A stretch of DNA of 64,000 nt from the NCBI RefSeq assembly GCF_021390425.1, contig NZ_JAJUWY010000003.1, positions 1 to 64,000 of the forward strand, in the 5' to 3' direction. Positions within the stretch are counted from its first letter, which is position 1. Every line of letters starts with the position of its first letter. A model generated the notes under the pieces. It was given only the letters and a program-made list of their open reading frames with translations, was not told where the DNA came from and did no database searches. Shown in pieces: positions 16,405 through 24,907 of the stretch. Origin of the DNA: Lysobacter sp. GX 14042. GTDB taxonomy: Bacteria; Pseudomonadota; Gammaproteobacteria; Xanthomonadales; Xanthomonadaceae. The position numbers and the translations under genes are program-made.

Positions 16405-18347
16405 GCGCCACCCCCGTCCATGCCGACCGGTGGGCGGTCCTCCAGGTAGGTGTAGGCGGTAAGCCCGGCCTCCAGCGCGTCCTCCAGCCGCTCGGCCTCC
16501 TCCGGCGACAGCTCGGCGCAGGCGACCTTCGCCCGGTAGGCGCGGCGCAGGTCGTCGAGCCTGTAGCCGACGTAGTCCAGCATCACGTCGGCGGTGTCGC
16601 CGCGGCGCTGCTGGGTGATCTTCACCCCGTCCCCGTCGATGCGTGCCTCGACCGCATCGGTGTCGCCGAACAGGTTGTGGATGTCGCCGAGGATCTCCTG
16701 GTAGGCACCGACCAGGAAGAAGCCCAGCCGGTACGCCTCGCCCGGTACCGGCGCATGCAGCGGCATCGAGCTGTCCAGGCCCTCGTCCTCGACATAGGTG
16801 TCGATGCGCCCGTCGGAGTCGCAGGTCAGGTCCTTGATCACCCCCCGGCGGTCCGGGCGCTGGTCCAGCCGCTCGATCGGCATGATCGGGAACACCTGCC
16901 CGATCGCCCACACGTCGGGCATCGACTCGAACACGCTGAAGTTGACGAAGTACTTGTCGACCAGCCGCTGGTTGAGTTCCTCCAGTACCGGCTGGTGGGC
17001 CTTCTCGCCGGCGTCCAGGCGCGCGCGCACCCCGTGGGCGACCAGGTAGAACAGGTCGTCGATCCGCGCCCGGTGCACCAGGTCGATCTGCCCAAGGGCG
17101 TAGGCGGCCAGGCCCTCGCTGTGGAAGTGCGCCGCCTCGTGGAACAGCTCCACCGGCGGGCGCTGGCCCAGCTCGGCGTGGATCTCGCGCAGCTGGCGGA
17201 TCACCTGCGGCTCGTCGTCGTGCACGTCGGGCACCCGGCCCTCCGGCGCGCGTTCGACCTCGCTGACGTTGGCCACCAGCACCGCGTGGTGGGCGGTCAT
17301 CGCGCGGCCGCACTCGGTGACGATGCGCGGCGGCGGCAGGCCGTGCTCGGCGCAGGCGGTGGCCAGCGGCTGGACGATGTTGAGCGCGTACTGGTCAACG
17401 CCGTAGTTGATCGAGCACTCGCTGCGCGAGCGGGTGCCCTCGTAGTCCACCCCCAGCCCTCCGCCCACGTCCATGTAGCGCAGCTGCGCGCCCAGCCCGG
17501 ACAGCTCGACCAGGTAGCGGGTCGCCTCGCGCATGCCGCCGGCGATGTCGCGTACGTTGGAGATCTGGCTGCCCATGTGGAAATGCAGCAGCTGCAGGCA
17601 GTGGGTCATCCCGCTGTCGCGCAGGCGCTTCCACAGGTCCAGCAGCTGGCGCGGGGACAGGCCGAACTTGGCCTTGTCGCCGCCGCTGTTCTGCCACTTG
17701 CCCGCGCCCAGCGTGGCCAGGCGCATGCGCACGCCCAGCAACGGCTCCACGCCCAGCGCGCGCGCCTCCTCCAGCACCAGTGGCAGCTCCGACGGCTTCT
17801 CGATGACGATGAACGTCTCCAGCCCCAGCTTGCGGCCGATCAGCGCCAGGCGGATGTACTCGCGGTCCTTGTAGCCGTTGCAGACGATCAGCCCGCCGGG
17901 CCGGCTCAGCGCCAGCACCGCCATCAGCTCGGGCTTGCTGCCGGCCTCCAGGCCAAAGGCGGTGGCGGCGGGCGTGGCCGGCGCTCCGGCCACCGCATCG
18001 TGGCCGTGCGCGGCCAGCATCCCGGCCACGCCAGCGTGCTGGTTGACCTTGATCGGATAGACCGCGGTGTAGCCGCCGGCGTAGTCCAGTTCGTCCATGG
18101 CCCGGGCGAAGGCGCCCTGCAGCCGGCGCAGGCGATCACCGAGGATGTCCGGGAAGCGCACCAGCAGCGGCAGCTTGGCGCCGCTGCCGCGGGCCCGGTC
18201 GACCACCTCGGCCAGCGCCACCGAAGGGCCGTCGGCGCCGCGCGGATGCACCCGCACCCGGCCGCTGTCGTCGACATCGTAGTAGCCCTCCGACCAGTAG
18301 GGAACGGAATAGGTCTGGCGGGCCAGCTGGGTCGACCAGTCGGTCAT
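16401..18347 (-). CDS. speA: Biosynthetic arginine decarboxylase
   Basis: SpeA is a PLP enzyme converting arginine to agmatine, the first step of putrescine/spermidine synthesis. The 648-aa protein has the PLP lysine in AVYPIKVNQ (Lys100), LLHFHMGSQISNVRDI, the glycine-rich DVGGGLGVDYEG, and the C-terminal substrate region DLTCDSDGRIDTY. The length fits E. coli SpeA (658). ATG 18347 (MTDWSTQLARQTY) is preferred to 18356. It is divergent from speE, which uses putrescine later in the same pathway. Confidence 0.96.
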   Translation of the reverse strand: MTDWSTQLARQTYSVPYWSEGYYDVDDSGRVRVHPRGADGPSVALAEVVDRARGSGAKLPLLVRFPDILGDRLRRLQGAFARAMDELDYAGGYTAVYPIKVNQHAGVAGMLAAHGHDAVAGAPATPAATAFGLEAGSKPELMAVLALSRPGGLIVCNGYKDREYIRLALIGRKLGLETFIVIEKPSELPLVLEEARALGVEPLLGVRMRLATLGAGKWQNSGGDKAKFGLSPRQLLDLWKRLRDSGMTHCLQLLHFHMGSQISNVRDIAGGMREATRYLVELSGLGAQLRYMDVGGGLGVDYEGTRSRSECSINYGVDQYALNIVQPLATACAEHGLPPPRIVTECGRAMTAHHAVLVANVSEVERAPEGRVPDVHDDEPQVIRQLREIHAELGQRPPVELFHEAAHFHSEGLAAYALGQIDLVHRARIDDLFYLVAHGVRARLDAGEKAHQPVLEELNQRLVDKYFVNFSVFESMPDVWAIGQVFPIMPIERLDQRPDRRGVIKDLTCDSDGRIDTYVEDEGLDSSMPLHAPVPGEAYRLGFFLVGAYQEILGDIHNLFGDTDAVEARIDGDGVKITQQRRGDTADVMLDYVGYRLDDLRRAYRAKVACAELSPEEAERLEDALEAGLTAYTYLEDRPPVGMDGGGA

Positions 18348-18445
18348 TCGTCTCACCGGGGGCAGTGCGTGGGGATGCGCATTCTAGCCGGCGGTCCGGG
18401 TGTGTCCCGTCAGTGCCGGTCACGGGGTTCACCGTCCGGCTTGGC

Positions 18446-18451
18446 TACAAT
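18446..18451 (+). promoter_or_regulatory. Candidate -10 box for speE
   Basis: TACAAT matches the sigma-70 -10 at five of six positions and lies 50 bp before the speE ATG. No clear -35 is seen at the correct spacing. Confidence 0.3.
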
Positions 18452-18500
18452 CCGCGGCCCTTACAGCCGTGCCCCGCGCGGCCCCGACCACGGACATCGC

Positions 18501-19358
18501 ATGAACGCTGACACCCAGTGGCACTACGAGAACTTCGAGCCGACCGGTTCGGCCATCGGCTACCGGATCACCCGCAAGCTCGACGAGGTCCGCTCGCCGT
18601 TCCAGCGCATCGAAATTTTCGAGACGACCGACTGGGGCAACCTGATGCTGATCGACGGCGCGGTGATGCTCACCAGCCGCGACAACTTCCTGTACCACGA
18701 AATGATGTCGCACCCGGCGCTGTTCACCCACGCCGACCCGAAGGACGTGGTGATCATCGGCGGCGGCGACTGCGGCACGCTGCGCGAGGTGCTCAGGCAT
18801 CCCGGCGTGCGCACCGCGGTGCAGTGCGACATCGACGAGCAGGTTACCCGGATGTCGGAGAAGCACTTCCCCGAGCTGTGCGAGTCCAACGATGACCCGC
18901 GCGCGCAGCTGCTGTTCGACGACGGCATCGCCTACATGAGGAACTGCGCGCCGGGCAGCCTGGACATCGTGATCGTCGATTCCACCGACCCGGTCGGCCC
19001 GGCCGAGGGCCTGTTCAACCGGGCCTTCTATGAATCCTGCTTCCGCGCCCTGCGCGAGGACGGGATCCTGGTCCAGCAGTCCGAGTCGCCGTTGGCGCTG
19101 CTGGAACTGATCCGGGAGATGCGCGCGGAAATGGGCAAGGCCGGGTTCGGCGCGTTCCAGACCCTGTCCTTCCCGCAGCCGTGCTACCCGACCGGCTGGT
19201 GGAGCTGCACGCTGGCGCGCAAGCAGGCCGGTGCGGACTTCGGGTTCCGCGAGGCCGACGCGCATGCCAAGGCGTTCGATACCCGGTACTACAGTGCCGG
19301 TATCCACCGCGCCGCCGCGGTGCTCCCGCCGTTCGTGCGCGAGGCACTGGACGGCTGA
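18501..19358 (+). CDS. speE: Spermidine synthase
   Basis: SpeE transfers aminopropyl from decarboxylated SAM to putrescine. The 285-aa protein has the catalytic layout of the family: MLIDGAVMLTSRDNFLYHEMM with the tyrosine and histidine of the substrate pocket, the SAM-binding VVIIGGGDCGTLREVLRH, the acidic IVDSTDPVGPAEGLF, and QPCYPTGWWS. It starts at ATG 18501. It is divergent from speA with about 150 bp between, so the two polyamine genes could share control. An adjacent SAM decarboxylase is not present. Confidence 0.96.
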   Translation: MNADTQWHYENFEPTGSAIGYRITRKLDEVRSPFQRIEIFETTDWGNLMLIDGAVMLTSRDNFLYHEMMSHPALFTHADPKDVVIIGGGDCGTLREVLRHPGVRTAVQCDIDEQVTRMSEKHFPELCESNDDPRAQLLFDDGIAYMRNCAPGSLDIVIVDSTDPVGPAEGLFNRAFYESCFRALREDGILVQQSESPLALLELIREMRAEMGKAGFGAFQTLSFPQPCYPTGWWSCTLARKQAGADFGFREADAHAKAFDTRYYSAGIHRAAAVLPPFVREALDG

Positions 19359-19367
19359 AGCCGGACC

Positions 19368-21164
19368 TCAGGGCGACGGCGCGTCCACCGGGACGCGCTG
19401 TCCGCCGACCTCCAGGTCCGGCCAGCGGCGCGGCAGCACCCCGACCTCGCCGCGGCGCAGGGCCGCCTGCACCTCGCCCTCCTCGCCCGGGGCGACCACC
19501 AGCGCGGCGACATCGACCCAGCTGCCGTCCTGCCGCGCGTGCAACCGGCAGTGCCCGGCGGCCCAGCCGGCGCCCAGGTTGCACAGCAGCATGTCGATGG
19601 CACCGTCGCCATCCAGGTCGCGGGCGATGGCGATGCAATCACTGCCCGGCTGCAGGCAGGCGATCGAATCCAGTCCCGCATCGCCAAGCAGTGCCGGCCA
19701 CCAGTCTTCGGGCACCGCGCCCGAAGTCCTCACCAGGTCACGCGCCTGCGCGACATCGTCGATCGTGGCGCCGGCCTCGCGGCCCCAGGGCAGGTAGCGG
19801 TACTGGCGCTGCAGCGCGCGGTCGATCCGCTCCAGCAGCGCCGCATCGGCCTGCACCCGCGGTGCGTCCTTCAGCTCGGAGAGGGCCCGGTAACCCGCGC
19901 GTCCGGACAGGAAGCGCAGGTAGTCGACGTCGAAGGCCCCGGCATCGGTCCTGCCGTCCAGCAGGCGCTGCACCTGGCTGTGCGCGGCGATCCGTTGCGG
20001 ATCCAGCACCGGCGAGTTGGCCAGCAGCACCAGTGCCACGCCCAGCAGCGCCGCAGTGACGTTCACCGGTTCCAGCCGGGCCAGCCACGGCCCGCGCCGC
20101 GACAGCGCCGCCCAGGCGTAGCCGAAGGCATGCACGCAAAGCACGCAGGCGGCCAGCACGCCCCACAGCCGGTCCACGCTCCAGCCGTACTGGCTGATGC
20201 GCAGGCCGAGTGCCACCAGCGCCAGCACCGCGAACACCGGCAGTACCACCAGCCCCGCCAGGGCCAGCAGGCGCAGGGCACGCGGGTACGGTGGCGGCTC
20301 GTCGCCGTCCTGGTACACGGCATTGGCGAACACCACCATCGCCAGCACCAGCGACATCAGCACCGTGGCCGCCGAGCGGGTCCCCCACAACGGCGCCAGG
20401 CCGGTGAACGGCAGGGTCGCGACGAACAGCAGCGCGATCGCCGCCAGCAGCGGAAACAACCCGGTGAAGATCGCGAACAGCAGGCGCCGCAGCACGCGTA
20501 CCGGCTTCGACTGGCTGCGCCCGACCAGCACGCCCAGACCGACGATCACCCCGGTACCCAGGTAGACGAACGGGCGGGAGGTGAACAGGTCGGCGAAGAA
20601 CCCGACCCCGATCAGCTTGAACAGCCCGCCCCACAGGCCCAGCACCGCCCAGCACAGCCCGGTGAATACCGCAGCCACCACCAGCGTCAGCGCGTTCTGC
20701 CAGGCATGGGCGAACAGCTCCGGGTACGGCGCGCACCAGCGGCCGTGTTCCTGCCGGCATTGCAGGAACGGGCCGGCGACGAACAGCGCGGCCGCCATGC
20801 CCGCCGCGAACGGGGTCAGGATGCGGTTCGGCTCCAGCCCCGGCGCCCCGGTGGCCGCGTGTGCCGCCCAGGCCGACAACGCCAGGTAGACCACGGCGAT
20901 GAGCGCGGCGTGCTGCCAGAAACGCGCCTCGTCCAGCCGTCGCACCGACAGCGCCATCGCGGTCGGCACCGACAGCACCAGGGTGTACCAGCACACCCGC
21001 GGCCCCAGGGTGTCGAGCAGCGGCCAGCCCTGCTCGCCGCCCAGGTGCACCAGCCACAGCGCCAGGCCCTGCAGCAGGGCCAGCAGGACGATGAAGGCGC
21101 GGACCTGCGGCTCCAGCCGCAGCGCGGCGTCGTCCGCGGCCGGCGGCTCAGAGCGCGTCGGCAT
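19368..21164 (-). CDS. DUF4153-type polytopic membrane protein
   Basis: A 598-aa protein with about ten hydrophobic segments in the first 390 residues. A soluble C-terminal part follows that holds DLDGDGAIDML, a calcium-binding EF-hand/FG-GAP-like loop. The membrane half resembles DUF4153 proteins of unknown function. It begins inside the end of the P-II gene (17-bp overlap), so the two are probably translated together. A P-II partner role is suggested only by position: glnK usually sits with amtB, and this is not an ammonium transporter. Confidence 0.75.
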   Translation of the reverse strand: MPTRSEPPAADDAALRLEPQVRAFIVLLALLQGLALWLVHLGGEQGWPLLDTLGPRVCWYTLVLSVPTAMALSVRRLDEARFWQHAALIAVVYLALSAWAAHAATGAPGLEPNRILTPFAAGMAAALFVAGPFLQCRQEHGRWCAPYPELFAHAWQNALTLVVAAVFTGLCWAVLGLWGGLFKLIGVGFFADLFTSRPFVYLGTGVIVGLGVLVGRSQSKPVRVLRRLLFAIFTGLFPLLAAIALLFVATLPFTGLAPLWGTRSAATVLMSLVLAMVVFANAVYQDGDEPPPYPRALRLLALAGLVVLPVFAVLALVALGLRISQYGWSVDRLWGVLAACVLCVHAFGYAWAALSRRGPWLARLEPVNVTAALLGVALVLLANSPVLDPQRIAAHSQVQRLLDGRTDAGAFDVDYLRFLSGRAGYRALSELKDAPRVQADAALLERIDRALQRQYRYLPWGREAGATIDDVAQARDLVRTSGAVPEDWWPALLGDAGLDSIACLQPGSDCIAIARDLDGDGAIDMLLCNLGAGWAAGHCRLHARQDGSWVDVAALVVAPGEEGEVQAALRRGEVGVLPRRWPDLEVGGQRVPVDAPSP

Positions 21165-21486
21165 CCAACTCGCCGGTGCGGATGCGCACCACCCGCTCCA
21201 GGTCCCAGACGAACACCTTGCCGTCGCCGATCTTGCCGGTGCCGGCGGCCTTCATGACCGCCTCGACCACGGTGTCGAGCTGGTCGTCGGTGACCGCGAC
21301 CTCGAGCTTGATCTTGGGCAGGAAGTCGACCACGTACTCGGCGCCGCGGTAGAGCTCGGTATGGCCCTTCTGGCGGCCGAAGCCCTTGACCTCGGTCGCG
21401 GTGATGCCGGTCACCCCCGCCTCGGCCAGCGCTTCGCGTACGTCGTCGAGCTTGAACGGCTTGATCACCGCCATGACCATCTTCAT
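21148..21486 (-). CDS. glnB: Nitrogen regulatory protein P-II
   Basis: A 112-aa trimeric signal protein that senses 2-oxoglutarate and ATP/ADP and is uridylylated under nitrogen limitation. The sequence is canonical: KPFKLDDVREAL, the T-loop around TELYRGAEYVVDF with the modified Tyr51, and GKIGDGKVFV. It could be GlnB or GlnK; without amtB beside it I use glnB provisionally. It overlaps the DUF4153 gene downstream. NtrB/NtrC, a known downstream target of P-II signalling, is encoded near the right edge of this window. Confidence 0.95.
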   Translation of the reverse strand: MKMVMAVIKPFKLDDVREALAEAGVTGITATEVKGFGRQKGHTELYRGAEYVVDFLPKIKLEVAVTDDQLDTVVEAVMKAAGTGKIGDGKVFVWDLERVVRIRTGELDADAL

Positions 21487-21657
21487 CGGCTGTCTCCGGC
21501 GCTGTCCTGCGACCGGGCGAGGATACGCCAGCCCCGTCGCGCTGCGCTAAAGTGGCGCCACCGGAGTCGGACAATCCCGACCCGCCGGCAGGGCACCCGC
21601 CGATGGCGCGGGGCCACCGCGCGGGCGAGGCTGTGCCCCACACCGGAGGAGCCCCAG

Positions 21658-21954
21658 ATGATCGACCTTGCCCACATCGACGACCTCGCCCGGCGCCTGT
21701 CCGCGCTGGTCCCGCCCGGCCTGCGCGAGGGCCGCGAGGAAATGCAGCAGAACTTCAAGGCGGTGCTGCAGTCCGGCCTGTCGAAGCTGGACCTGGTGAC
21801 GCGGGAGGAATTCGAGGTGCAGCGCGCGGTGCTGGCCCGCACCCGCGACAAGCTCGAGTTGCTGGAGCGCCAGGTGGCCGAACTGGAGGCGCGCCAGTCC
21901 GGCGCCACGCCGCCCCCCGGCGCCGTGGCGGGCAGCGATATCCCGCGCCACTGA
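21658..21954 (+). CDS. ubiK: Ubiquinone biosynthesis accessory factor UbiK (BMFP family)
   Basis: A 98-aa helical protein. UbiK (YqiC) forms coiled coils and works with UbiJ in the soluble ubiquinone-synthesis complex. The N-terminal part IDDLARRLSALVPPGLREGREEMQ and the DLVTREEFEVQRAVLARTR coiled coil are typical; the tail is Gly/Pro-rich. CGGAGGA at 21644-21650 is a strong ribosome site for ATG 21658. It lies 9 bp before comM. ubiJ and ubiB are at 32.9-35.2 kb. Confidence 0.88.
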   Translation: MIDLAHIDDLARRLSALVPPGLREGREEMQQNFKAVLQSGLSKLDLVTREEFEVQRAVLARTRDKLELLERQVAELEARQSGATPPPGAVAGSDIPRH

Positions 21955-21963
21955 TCCACCTCC

Positions 21964-23493
21964 ATGAACCTGGCACTCGTGCACAGCCGTGCGCGGGTGG
22001 GCGTGCGCGCACCGGAAGTGCGCGTGGAGGTCCACCTGGCCGGCGGGCTGCCGTCGATGTCGATCGTCGGATTGCCGCAGGCGGCGGTCCGCGAAGCCAA
22101 GGACCGGGTGCGCGCGGCGATCCAGTGCGCACAGCTGGAGTTCCCGGCACGGCGGATCACCGTCAACCTGGCCCCGGCCGACCTGCCCAAGGGTGGCGGG
22201 CGTTTCGACCTGCCGATCGCGCTCGGCATCCTCGCCGCGAGCGGGCAGATACCGCTGCAGGCGCTGGAGGAGTGCGAGTTCGTCGGTGAGCTCGCACTGA
22301 CAGGGCAGCTGCGCGAAATCGATGGCGTGCTGCCGGTGGCGTTGGCCAGTGCGGCGTCCGGGCGGCGGCTGGTGGTGCCGGCCGGAAACGGTGCCGAGGC
22401 GGCGCTGGCCGGCACTGCAGGGGTCAGCGTGGCGCGCACGCTGTCGGAGGTGTGCGCCGGCCTGGCCGGGCGCAGGCGCCTGCAACCGGCGCAGGCGCCG
22501 CAGACAGGGGCGCCGGCCGACGGTCCGGACATGCGTGACGTGCGCGGGCAACTGCATGCCCGGCGCGCCCTGGAGGTGGCCGCCGCCGGGGCGCACCACC
22601 TGTTGCTCGTCGGCCCTCCCGGTTGCGGCAAGACCCTGCTCGCCTCGCGCCTGCCCGGCCTGCTGCCGCCGGCCAGCGAGGCCGAGGCGCTGGAGACCGC
22701 CGCGGTGCAATCCCTGGCCGGCCGCGCCAGCGGCCGCGGTCTCGACCCGGCACGCTGGCGCCAACGGCCCTACCGCGCGCCGCACCATACCGCCAGCGCG
22801 GTCGCGCTGGCCGGCGGCGGCGGCGAGCCACGGCCCGGCGAGATCTCGCTGGCGCACAACGGCGTGCTGTTCCTGGACGAATTGCCCGAATGGGGCCGGC
22901 ACGCCCTGGAGGTCCTGCGTGAGCCGCTCGAGGCCGGCCGGGTCACCGTGTCGCGCGCGGCGCGCAGTACCGAGTTCCCGGCCCGCTTCCAGCTGGTGGC
23001 GGCGATGAATCCCTGCCCCTGCGGGCTGGCAGGCGATCCCTCGGGCCGCTGCAGCTGCAGTCCCGACCAGGTGGCGCGCTACCGCGCGCGCATCTCCGGC
23101 CCGCTGCTCGACCGCATCGACCTGCACGTGGACGTGTCGCGCCTACCCCCGTCGGAGCTGCGCGCCGACGCGCCACCGGGCGAAGCCAGCGCGGCCATCC
23201 GGGCGCGGGTCTGCCGTGCCCGGGAACGCCAGCTCGAGCGCGGTGGCCGCCCCAACGGACTGCTGGAGGCAGGCGGGACCCACGCCGCCTGCGCGCTGTC
23301 GCCGGGCGACCAGCAGCTGCTTGAGCGCGCGGTCGAGCAACTGCAGCTTTCGGCACGCTCGATGCACCGGATCCTGCGGGTGGCCCGCACCATCGCCGAC
23401 CTGGACGCCAGCACGCATATCGCGACCGCCCACCTGGCCGAGGCGATCGGCTACCGGCGCATGGACCGCAGGAGCGAGGCCCTGGCGGGCTGA
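21964..23493 (+). CDS. comM: YifB/ComM family AAA+ ATPase
   Basis: ComM is a hexameric helicase that promotes branch migration during natural transformation. The 509-aa protein starts with the Lon-protease-like fold (VHLAGGLPSMSIVGLPQAAVREAKDRV). It then has a Mg-chelatase AAA+ module with Walker A GPPGCGKT near 217, GVLFLDELPEW near 300, and the zinc-like NPCPCGLAGDPSGRCSCSPDQ. The C-terminal FRIR-type region ends SARSMHRILRVARTIADL. It suggests the organism may be naturally competent, as many xanthomonads are. It is probably co-transcribed with ubiK. Confidence 0.94.
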   Translation: MNLALVHSRARVGVRAPEVRVEVHLAGGLPSMSIVGLPQAAVREAKDRVRAAIQCAQLEFPARRITVNLAPADLPKGGGRFDLPIALGILAASGQIPLQALEECEFVGELALTGQLREIDGVLPVALASAASGRRLVVPAGNGAEAALAGTAGVSVARTLSEVCAGLAGRRRLQPAQAPQTGAPADGPDMRDVRGQLHARRALEVAAAGAHHLLLVGPPGCGKTLLASRLPGLLPPASEAEALETAAVQSLAGRASGRGLDPARWRQRPYRAPHHTASAVALAGGGGEPRPGEISLAHNGVLFLDELPEWGRHALEVLREPLEAGRVTVSRAARSTEFPARFQLVAAMNPCPCGLAGDPSGRCSCSPDQVARYRARISGPLLDRIDLHVDVSRLPPSELRADAPPGEASAAIRARVCRARERQLERGGRPNGLLEAGGTHAACALSPGDQQLLERAVEQLQLSARSMHRILRVARTIADLDASTHIATAHLAEAIGYRRMDRRSEALAG

Positions 23494-23510
23494 ACCGGCG
23501 GCGGCGGAAC

Positions 23511-24695
23511 TCAGCCCGCCCGCGGCCCGGCCACCTCCCACACCTCTCCGGCCGGATCGAATTCGGCGGTTTCCATCCGTCCGGCACGCCAGCCGAAACC
23601 ACATACCGCCAGCGGACTCTCCTCCAGTGGGTCCAGCCCGAACGCCTGCTCGATGTCGATCTCGTTGATCGCCGAGGTCACGAACGCGCCCAGCCCCAGC
23701 TCGGTGGCCGACAGGTACAGGGTCTGCGACAGGTGGCCGGCGTCCAGCACCAGCGCGCGGTAGGCCTTGGGATGGTGGCGGTACTTCCAGTAGCTGCGGG
23801 CGAACCGCGGCACCAGCGCCACCAGCACCGGCGCATCGGCGAACCAGTGCTGGCCCGACAGCGCGAGCAGCGCCAGTTCGTCGAGCGGCGCCGCCGGCGT
23901 GGGCAGCGGCTCCAGCGCGTGCTCCACCGGGTGGTAGTGGTACAGGCCGGGCGCCACGTCCTCGACGTTGCGCACCAGCAGGTAGGCACCGGTCGAATGC
24001 AGCCCGCCGCCGGAGGGACTGCCCTTCTTCAGGAACGTGGCGCCCGTGCCGGCATCCACGTGGGCACGGGCGCCGAACACCCGCTCCAGCATCGTGGCGA
24101 AACGTGCGTGGTCCAGCGGCCGCGCGGTATCGAAGTTGCGGCAGGTCGTGCGCCGGACCAGCAGGCGGTCGAAGTCGGCATCCGGCGTGCGCGGCAACGG
24201 CTGCCGTGCCGCCCCGGTCCGGGTGGCCGCCACGTGCGGCGGCGGAGGGCCGAAACGCGACTCCAGGCCCTCGACCGTCAGCAGTCCGGCACGCTCGCTT
24301 TCGCCGGCCCCGTCCACGCCCTGCCAGCGCCCGTGGCGATGCGCCACCGCCGACGGCGTCCACCAGCACAACTCGCGCAGCCGGGCATCGGCATCCGACA
24401 GGGTCGGATCGGCTGGAGCCTCTTCCAGCATCAGGCCTTCCGCGACCAGGCGCGGCACGGCGGCGGCCAGATCGTCGGGCAGCACGCCGGGCTCCAGCCA
24501 ATCCGAAGGACTGGCCCGGCCGAGCAGCTCGCGTTCGGCGGCATCGACCTCCACCGGCGCATCCAGGTGCCCGGCCAGCGCAAGCCAGCGCAGCGTGCGA
24601 AGCAGCCCGTTGCCGCCGGCCAGCAGGTCCTCCAGCGCGAAGCGCATTTCCTCGCGCGGCTCCAGCAGCAGGACCGCGCATCGACGTATCCGCAT
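23511..24695 (-). CDS. SagB/ThcOx-like peptide maturation dehydrogenase
   Basis: A 394-aa FMN nitroreductase-fold protein of the SagB group, which oxidises azolines or similar residues in ribosomal peptides. Residues 1-175 are a variable N-terminal region. The dehydrogenase domain begins with RRTTCR (181-186, FMN phosphate contact), then KKGSPSGGGLHST (223-235), GLYHYHPVEHALEPL, SYWKYRHHPKAYR (301-313) and LGLGAFVTSAINEIDIE. I recognise this as the class named 'putative peptide maturation dehydrogenase' in xanthomonads, from memory. ATG 24695 has a purine-rich AGGGGGA upstream. No YcaO cyclodehydratase lies near. It is divergent from the precursor gene. Confidence 0.85.
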   Translation of the reverse strand: MRIRRCAVLLLEPREEMRFALEDLLAGGNGLLRTLRWLALAGHLDAPVEVDAAERELLGRASPSDWLEPGVLPDDLAAAVPRLVAEGLMLEEAPADPTLSDADARLRELCWWTPSAVAHRHGRWQGVDGAGESERAGLLTVEGLESRFGPPPPHVAATRTGAARQPLPRTPDADFDRLLVRRTTCRNFDTARPLDHARFATMLERVFGARAHVDAGTGATFLKKGSPSGGGLHSTGAYLLVRNVEDVAPGLYHYHPVEHALEPLPTPAAPLDELALLALSGQHWFADAPVLVALVPRFARSYWKYRHHPKAYRALVLDAGHLSQTLYLSATELGLGAFVTSAINEIDIEQAFGLDPLEESPLAVCGFGWRAGRMETAEFDPAGEVWEVAGPRAG

Positions 24696-24737
24696 GTTGC
24701 CCGTCCCCCTTGTGTCCGGCACGTCAGCCACGGCTGC

Positions 24738-24743
24738 ATTATG
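24738..24743 (-). promoter_or_regulatory. Candidate -10 box for the peptide maturation dehydrogenase
   Basis: On the minus strand this reads CATAAT, five of six to the sigma-70 -10, about 43 bp before the dehydrogenase ATG. No matching -35 is seen, so activator dependence is possible. Confidence 0.3.
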
Positions 24744-24859
24744 CTCGGCCCAACCGCGCGCCCGTGCGGCCGACCTGGGGAGGGGAGCCGGCCTACGCGG
24801 TGCCGGATCGACAGCTCCATTGAAGTGGCCGACTGACGGGCGCACTCACGTTGTAGCCT

Positions 24860-24871
24860 GATCATGTGATC
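24860..24871. promoter_or_regulatory. Perfect inverted repeat before the RiPP precursor gene
   Basis: GATCATGTGATC is a 5+2+5 perfect palindrome 36 bp upstream of the precursor ATG, where an operator would overlap or follow a promoter. It contains TGTGA, as in CRP/Clp half-sites, but lacks the second half-site at the correct distance. Its role is inferred from position only. Confidence 0.3.
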
Positions 24872-24907
24872 CGCCTCGAGGCGGCGGCAAGTACAAGGGG
24901 GAAGGGA

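Noticed and set aside
19368-19800. C-terminal region of the DUF4153 protein as a separate secreted FG-GAP gene
   Set aside because: The frame is continuous with the membrane part and no start codon with a ribosome site lies at the boundary.
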